From: Viridothelium virens
Lineage: Eukaryota; Ascomycota; Dothideomycetes; Trypetheliales; Trypetheliaceae
Assembly: GCA_010094025.1 (NCBI GenBank)
Contig: ML991840.1
Span: 1 to 64,000, forward strand
Length of the DNA stretch: 64,000 nucleotides
Direction: 5' to 3'
Below, piece by piece: positions 58,804 to 64,000 of the stretch. How positions within the stretch are numbered: the first letter of the stretch is position 1; each line of letters starts with the position of its first letter. The position numbers and the translations under genes were made by a program. The notes below the pieces were generated by a model, which was given only the letters and a program-made list of their open reading frames with translations, made no database searches and was not told where the DNA came from.

Positions 58804-61800
58804 ATGAGCGAACAAAATGCTTTGAAGCCACAGACAGCCTCATCGTTATCAAGCAATTCACCTCCATCGCCAGAGTCGCGCCCATCCGCCAGAGGTCACC
58901 GTGACTGGATCCCCACCACACCTTCGACATCCCCCAGCGGGGTTGCCTCGTCTTCTCAACCCTCGCGATCTCTCCGCAGGCCTTCGCCTCGTCTTCTGGA
59001 GCGCATGAAGTGGCTCGACTTTCACAAAAGCCGAGTTGTGTCCAGCCCCGCATTTACGCAGGATAAGATTGGGCGAATACCGGAATGCCAATTACGCGAG
59101 CTTGAAAGCCTTCACCGAGACGACTCGATACGTATTGAACGCAGAGGGCGGGCTTGGAGTGGGCTCCCGCCTCATTTGGACCTGCAGCCTTCAGAACCCT
59201 TCGATCAAGCTCTTTTAGGGTCAGACCTAGGAGATGTAGCCAGTGATCAGTCATCCCTCATCAGCGTCAGCGAAAAGATCATGGCTTCGGATACCGAGGA
59301 CAGCGAGGCCGGACTCGACACCAACAAATATCGCTTGCCAGACTCTGAGAAGACACCTCTGGGATCCATCACCGTTAAGCCATTTACCCGAGATTCCAGC
59401 ACCAATGGTAGTAGCCATTCTCCAGAGCCTCGTCAAGATACGCCCACATCCGATGCCGGAACAATTCAACGCCATGATACAGATCGCTCAGCCGCGGAAG
59501 GATCGTCTGACTTTGAAAACTACATATCAAACTTCACGCATTCACGAGCCCCTTCGATTTATACCCTCTCCCGCGCTTCGTTTTCAAGTCAGCTCGGCCA
59601 GTTGACAGCGATACAGCTCCCATCTGCCGCCTCGCTCTCTTCTAGCATATCCTCGATACCAACCTCGAACGCAGCTGCTAGGGCTTTGGATGATGCTGCT
59701 CAACAAATAAGAAGGTGGATACACCAAGCATCGCGAGTTCTGAGCGGTCTCAGTGCAGAGGATGATGTTGATTGGGCTGCAGCGGGCGGAAGGGAAGGTC
59801 TGGATGATGTCGATCAAGCTATCAATCGGTTTGAGACGCTCATAAATGTCTATGTGTTGGCTATCGAAGAATTGGAACAACGGAGGGATATTGCCGAACT
59901 GCCTGCGGCGCAATTGCAGTCGGTCGTCTCAAGAATGGAGGATATAATGGTGGAATGGAAGAAAATCAAGGACAGTCTAAAGAGCGTCAAGGAGCAAGTG
60001 GAAACGGCCATGGAGTGGGAAGAGCTTTGGAATACTGTATTGGGTGAAATTGGACTCGAGGTTGAAGCACTTGCTCGATTGGTTTTTGAGATGGAAGAAA
60101 GACGCCACAGGAGTATTGCAAATGAGGCAGATCAACACCCAGGTCTGGATATCGGTGAGCTTGAGACCATCGTTGAAGAGACACCGAGTCGTACACAAGT
60201 TGCTGCTGGAAGCCACCGACTCAGTCTTCCCGGTGTTGTAAGTTCACCGGCGTCGCCTTCACCCGCCCCAGTACCGCCTCTGGCAAAGGAAGACTCGAAC
60301 CTTTTAGCCCTCTTCGCGCGAATGCAGCCGCTTCGAGCATCACTAGATTTCTTGCCAATGCGGCTTTCTAGTTTCCAAAGCCGAGCAAATGCTTTGTTTC
60401 CGACTGCTTGTGAGGATCTTACGAAGAGAGAGGACGTCCTCGAAGAAAAATGGAGGAAGCTCGAAAACGATGCAGAATCTCTCAGAAGGGAATTGAGTGA
60501 GGACCAGTGGGTGATGATCTTCCGTAATGCTGGCAGGCAGGCACAGAAGATGTGCGAGTCTGTCGAGAGGAGCTACAATAAACTGAGAGAAGCCTTGGAT
60601 ATTGGTGCCCAGAACAACAACATCCCGTCGACGGCGAAGAAGATTGAGAGTTACGAGGCAAAGAAGATGCACTATGCTCCGGCTATTGAGAGGGTCCTTG
60701 CAATCATCGACCGCGGTGTTCGTGATCGCCTGACTGTTAATGGAGAGATCCTACGACTACAATCGGATATCAGACGGAGATGGTCCAACTTGCAAGATGA
60801 CATGGTGGAGCTAAACAGCAGACTCGAAGCGTTCACAGCCTCGGCGAAGAGTCAACAGCTCCGTGATTCAATCTCTACTATCCTTTCGACTGAGCACTCA
60901 GCAAGTAGTAGCATGATAGAAACACCTGGCAGCTCCCCAGCCTCGTCAGTGATTCTGTTGAGCCGCAAAAACAGCGAGCACGAACCGTCCACACCTTACG
61001 CGAATGGAAAACGTCAAAGCAGTCTCACCCGCCGCACCTCGCGCTCAGGCGATCCTAGTAAGCGACACTCAAGTCTTCCTCTACGCTTCGGTCCTACCTC
61101 CTCTGCCGCTCGCAAATCCTCTATCGGCACGCCCACAAACGGCAATACGGCATCACCTTCTCGCCTTAGCGGCTCAGCAACGCCTACCTCCAATCGCCCA
61201 TCGCCACCACAACCGATCTCCAATAAACCTCGCTGGAATGCCTCCACAAGCATGCGAGACACAGTCGTCGGCCACAACTTCAAGCCTCTCACCGTCACAA
61301 CCCCCTCTCCCTACAAACGCCCCCCCTCAAATATTCCCGGCCGACCCGCCTCCCGCACCTCCTCAATCCCACTACCAAGTCCCCTCAGCCGCGGCTCCTC
61401 CCTCCCCCGTAACGAATCTCCCGCACCCGGCCTATCTCCAACTCCGCGTCACGTCTCCGCCCCGCTCGCCTCCGGCATCACTACCAACAAACGCCAAAGC
61501 ATGCTTTTCACCCCCTCGCAGTCCCGACCGATATCGTCTCTTCCCGCCCGCCCCGCATCAAGCCTGCAACGCCCTTCCTCGCGCCTTGCGCGTCCCGCAG
61601 GCTCCGTCTCCGCCCTCCCCACCCCCACAACCTCCCACTACCCAAAAACCGCACTCTCGACGCCGCCGACGCCGTCCGCTGCAGCGCCTACGTCATATCT
61701 GCCCGTCTCGGCGACTGCGAGCCGGCGACAGTCGTCTGCGCTTGAGGCGCTGGCGCCGGATGGTGAGGCGGGAGGCGTAGGCGAGAGTCCGCTTGCAAAT

Positions 61801-61980
61801 CGGCAGGTGGCGCTGGCGGGGTCGAGAAACGTGCGCAGTGTTAGCGCGATGGGAGATCGGAGTGGGAGTGGGAGTGCGATGGGTGGGCGCAGGAGCAGCA
61901 TGCTGCCGCAGCCGAGGACGCGTCCGGCGAGTGGGATGATGGATTTGGGGAGGTTGGAGGAGCGGCCGCGGTGGAGGTGA
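58804..61980 (+). CDS. KAR9-domain spindle-positioning protein
   Basis: A single long exon of 1058 residues. The first 280 are Ser/Pro-rich and probably disordered. From about residue 300 comes the KAR9 helical domain: QQIRRWIHQASRVLSGL, FETLINVYVLAIEEL, MVEWKKIKDSLKSVKEQVE, WEELWNTVLGEIGLEVEALARL, and later SLDFLPMRLSSFQSRANALFP and EDQWVMIFRNAGRQAQKM. The last third is basic and Ser/Pro/Thr-rich, with SNIP and SSIP tetrapeptides near residues 840-860 and an SSLP further on, which fit SxIP end-binding motifs for EB1/Bim1. Yeast Kar9 links microtubule plus ends to myosin V and orients the spindle. Filamentous-fungal members are less studied. Orthology to Kar9 is inferred from the domain alone. 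Confidence 0.85.
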   Translation: MSEQNALKPQTASSLSSNSPPSPESRPSARGHRDWIPTTPSTSPSGVASSSQPSRSLRRPSPRLLERMKWLDFHKSRVVSSPAFTQDKIGRIPECQLRELESLHRDDSIRIERRGRAWSGLPPHLDLQPSEPFDQALLGSDLGDVASDQSSLISVSEKIMASDTEDSEAGLDTNKYRLPDSEKTPLGSITVKPFTRDSSTNGSSHSPEPRQDTPTSDAGTIQRHDTDRSAAEGSSDFENYISNFTHSRAPSIYTLSRASFSSQLGQLTAIQLPSAASLSSSISSIPTSNAAARALDDAAQQIRRWIHQASRVLSGLSAEDDVDWAAAGGREGLDDVDQAINRFETLINVYVLAIEELEQRRDIAELPAAQLQSVVSRMEDIMVEWKKIKDSLKSVKEQVETAMEWEELWNTVLGEIGLEVEALARLVFEMEERRHRSIANEADQHPGLDIGELETIVEETPSRTQVAAGSHRLSLPGVVSSPASPSPAPVPPLAKEDSNLLALFARMQPLRASLDFLPMRLSSFQSRANALFPTACEDLTKREDVLEEKWRKLENDAESLRRELSEDQWVMIFRNAGRQAQKMCESVERSYNKLREALDIGAQNNNIPSTAKKIESYEAKKMHYAPAIERVLAIIDRGVRDRLTVNGEILRLQSDIRRRWSNLQDDMVELNSRLEAFTASAKSQQLRDSISTILSTEHSASSSMIETPGSSPASSVILLSRKNSEHEPSTPYANGKRQSSLTRRTSRSGDPSKRHSSLPLRFGPTSSAARKSSIGTPTNGNTASPSRLSGSATPTSNRPSPPQPISNKPRWNASTSMRDTVVGHNFKPLTVTTPSPYKRPPSNIPGRPASRTSSIPLPSPLSRGSSLPRNESPAPGLSPTPRHVSAPLASGITTNKRQSMLFTPSQSRPISSLPARPASSLQRPSSRLARPAGSVSALPTPTTSHYPKTALSTPPTPSAAAPTSYLPVSATASRRQSSALEALAPDGEAGGVGESPLANRQVALAGSRNVRSVSAMGDRSGSGSAMGGRRSSMLPQPRTRPASGMMDLGRLEERPRWR

Positions 61981-62627
61981 GGAAGTGGGGGGAGAGGCTT
62001 TCTGTGTGTGATGGTTGGTGCTTGGGTCTGTGTTGGAACGGGACTTTGTGGATGTTGGAATTGGGGAGGGATAAGGATGAGAGTGAGACGGGTAGTAGTG
62101 AGCGTCCGTGGAAAATGTATAGGAAGTTTGAACGGGCATGTTGCGAATGGCGCAGACATTTCTTGGGTTCCGCATAATATGAGAGCGCCGAGGCACGATT
62201 CTACCTTCATATATTGTGTACATTCTTCAGTATTCAGCAAGCGAGTGTGAAATTGTCATTCTACATTGGTCCCAGCGCATTGGGGATTGTGCGATAGTGG
62301 ATAAAGTCTAGGAGTAAGGCTACGATATGTAGTCATCCAACTATTATCGATCAAACATAGCGCAGCATGATTCTGTCAACAAAATTGAACAGGAAATTGA
62401 CTCAAGAGGAAAATTCAGTGCATCATAATCATTTTTGCGAAATTATTCCAACTGGGAGCATGGTGAACTTGTAATATTCCATCTTCTCGCCCACGCAGAG
62501 TCTGAATGGTCAACTCCGTTCCTCAGGCCCGAAATCGTCGACTAAAGCCCATACTACCTGCGGTAGAGTATGCAGGTTACGACCCTCGCCATCAGCACTT
62601 CCGTCTCATGCTCTTCTGACACGATGC
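61981..62627. other. Convergent intergenic region
   Basis: The shared 3' flank of the KAR9-domain gene and the third rhodopsin-domain gene. Nothing else is recognised. Confidence 0.5.
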
Positions 62628-63775
62628 TCAGACATGATGTACATCCTGTTCCACAAGGACCGACCGCCACACTCCATTCCGATCACTAGTATGATTGCCT
62701 TCATTGAAGGACGTCTGTGCCTTTGGAGGGCTGCTGATGACAACTTTGCTGGCAGTAGAATTGAAGTTTGGACTGTCGTATGTTGGAGGGTATGCAGGCC
62801 TGACGTGTTGGTCTTCAAGCTCCACGTAATTACTAGATTCGCTCTTTGGAGTATATTTCCGTTGATCCAAAGGTGTGTCGCTTTCGTGCGTTTGCCTATT
62901 CGTTCGACGTCCCCAAGAAAAAATTGTAAGAAAGTTCTTAATTTTGGAGAGGTATATCCTGAAAAAGCGCGGAAGGCATATGAAGTTACCAACAAGAATG
63001 CCAGCACTGGTCTCACCAACTCTATCAATAGGTGAGTCAGGTATAGTTAAGGTATCCAGTAGACACATATCGTGACTGACGTGCAGTGCCCAACCTGGGT
63101 TAATACGAATGTATTGTCTTCGCTGCTATTGTTGAGAAAACTAAAAATTACGAAAAGGATACTCGCGACAAGTGCACTCCCTTTATGTCAGCATTATAAT
63201 TCTAATCAAATTAGCAGTCTAGGTAAGGGCTTTGAACACTTACAGTATCCCAATGAGAAAAATTAATAAAACCCCGACTTTCCGTTCCCTGGACATTTGT
63301 AAGTTCCAGATACAGAATATAGGAAACGCCAACATAAAAGCATCTGAGACTAAATTAAAAATGCTAATAGCAGGGATAAAGTGCTGGTATTGGAGACAAG
63401 TCCCGGGAATAGTACGGTTCCATGCCCTTGCCCGAGGATTGCATTGCAAGAGAGCGATAAAAAATGAGGCAATAAATAAAGAGCTGTTAAGAAAGATAAA
63501 TCCCTGGATCAATCGATATTTTCTAGTATAACTCGGCGTAAATATATTCATAAATTGTAGGCAGATGGAGATCTTAGTAATAGCGAGGACGATAGGATAC
63601 ATCACTTCAGAGGTGTAACCAACCTATGGTTTCTTAGTAGCCAATGTGCCAATATGATGTACATACTTACTTTTGCAAAAGAGACGAGGTTTGTAATCGG
63701 GACATCCCATTGGTGTATCCCGGCTCCATACTGATAATTTTGCCAGTGCACGGCGATTCGAATGATGAGACCCAA
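62628..63775 (-). CDS. Rhodopsin-domain integral membrane protein (copy 3), 5' end unresolved
   Basis: Four consecutive exons join in phase: 63775..63671, 63623..63244, 63176..63081 and 63021..62628, giving 324 residues without the start. They carry LGLIIRIAVHW, HQWDVPITNLVSFAK, MYPIVLAITKISICLQFMNIF, FFIALLQCNPRARAWN, FNLVSDAFMLAFPIFCIW, LALVASILFVIFSFLNN, then VGETSAGILVGNFICLPRFF and a hydrophilic tail. This is the Fung_rhodopsin fold in the right order. The first helix and the W-DD motif should lie upstream, but I could not place them in 63776..64000, where stops are frequent. They may be beyond the window, or the copy may be damaged. Introns are 47-67 nt. Confidence 0.7.
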
Positions 63776-64000
63776 CTACGTTCACATTAGTGCTGATCTG
63801 CGGTATCTTTTCGAAGAACGTCAAGGCTCAAAGTTGCGCCTCTGGAGATTTGAAAGGTGGGCAAATACCCATGCAAGGACAATTGTATCTTGTATGGTGT
63901 CAGCAGATGATGTAACCTATTCAAGAAGACCTACAATCGGGCCACCCGTAGCTTTTGATGATGAAGAGCTTCGTATATATGCGAGCAAGGGTTGTGAGAG

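Noticed and set aside
61004-61780. 258-codon Pro-rich plus-strand frame
   Set aside because: It is a shifted frame inside the basic, Ser/Pro-rich end of the KAR9-domain gene.
61638-62240. 200-codon minus-strand frame
   Set aside because: It is antisense to the GC-rich end of the KAR9-domain gene, with low-complexity Pro/Arg content and no splice or motif support.

Overview
The window is nuclear DNA of a filamentous ascomycete (Pezizomycotina). Most introns are 45-80 nt with GT..AG ends and CTAAC/CTGAC-like branch sites. Genes are single, lie on both strands and are not in operons, and several families are typical of moulds: fungal rhodopsin-domain membrane proteins, a DUF3824 RS-rich protein, a KAR9 protein and a GH128 wall protein. 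The class cannot be fixed from the sequence alone. All functions below are assigned by reading motifs; no search was run.

Layout. 0-4 kb: two divergent, damaged accessory genes, a GDTK-motif protein with a PD-(D/E)XK-like look and an FTA2-type kinase-like protein. 5-7 kb: a rhodopsin-domain membrane protein. 9-12.6 kb: a five-exon gene joining a DUF2235 (Tle1-like) hydrolase to a GTPase with a membrane-helix tail; one intron is ten times longer than the others and holds an antisense open frame. 13-16.5 kb: a large secreted protein with about 60-residue repeats. 17.8-21 kb: a DUF3824 RS/RD-rich protein. 23.3-24.4 kb: a secreted N-glycosylated protein of unknown family.

24.7-30.2 kb is a mitochondrial neighbourhood: ribosomal protein bS18m, then, from a shared 248-bp divergent promoter, a CIA84-like complex I assembly factor, then the 24-kDa complex I iron-sulfur subunit. 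31-33 kb: a VPS62-domain protein. 33.9-35.1 kb: a small TFIIIC subunit with a triple-barrel domain. 37.8-38.5 kb: a small secreted glycine-rich protein. 39.8-41 kb: a second rhodopsin-domain protein. 42.7-44.4 kb: a divergent secreted subtilase. 44.8-46.6 kb: a CPA-type cation/proton antiporter.

46.7-50.1 kb is gene-poor and contains a 340-bp MITE with TA target duplication. 50.2-51.6 kb: a GH128 (Asl1-like) wall glucanase. 52.5-55.5 kb: VTC4, the polyphosphate polymerase, with a 5-nt first exon. 56.1-58.1 kb: a secreted serine beta-lactamase-like protein. 58.8-62 kb: a KAR9-domain spindle-positioning protein. 62.6-63.8 kb: a third rhodopsin-domain gene whose 5' end is unresolved near the window edge.

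The housekeeping genes look intact. The most unusual items are the hydrolase-GTPase fusion with its odd intron, the damaged nuclease-like/kinase-like pair, the mitochondrial cluster, the subtilase with altered active-site motifs, and the MITE.
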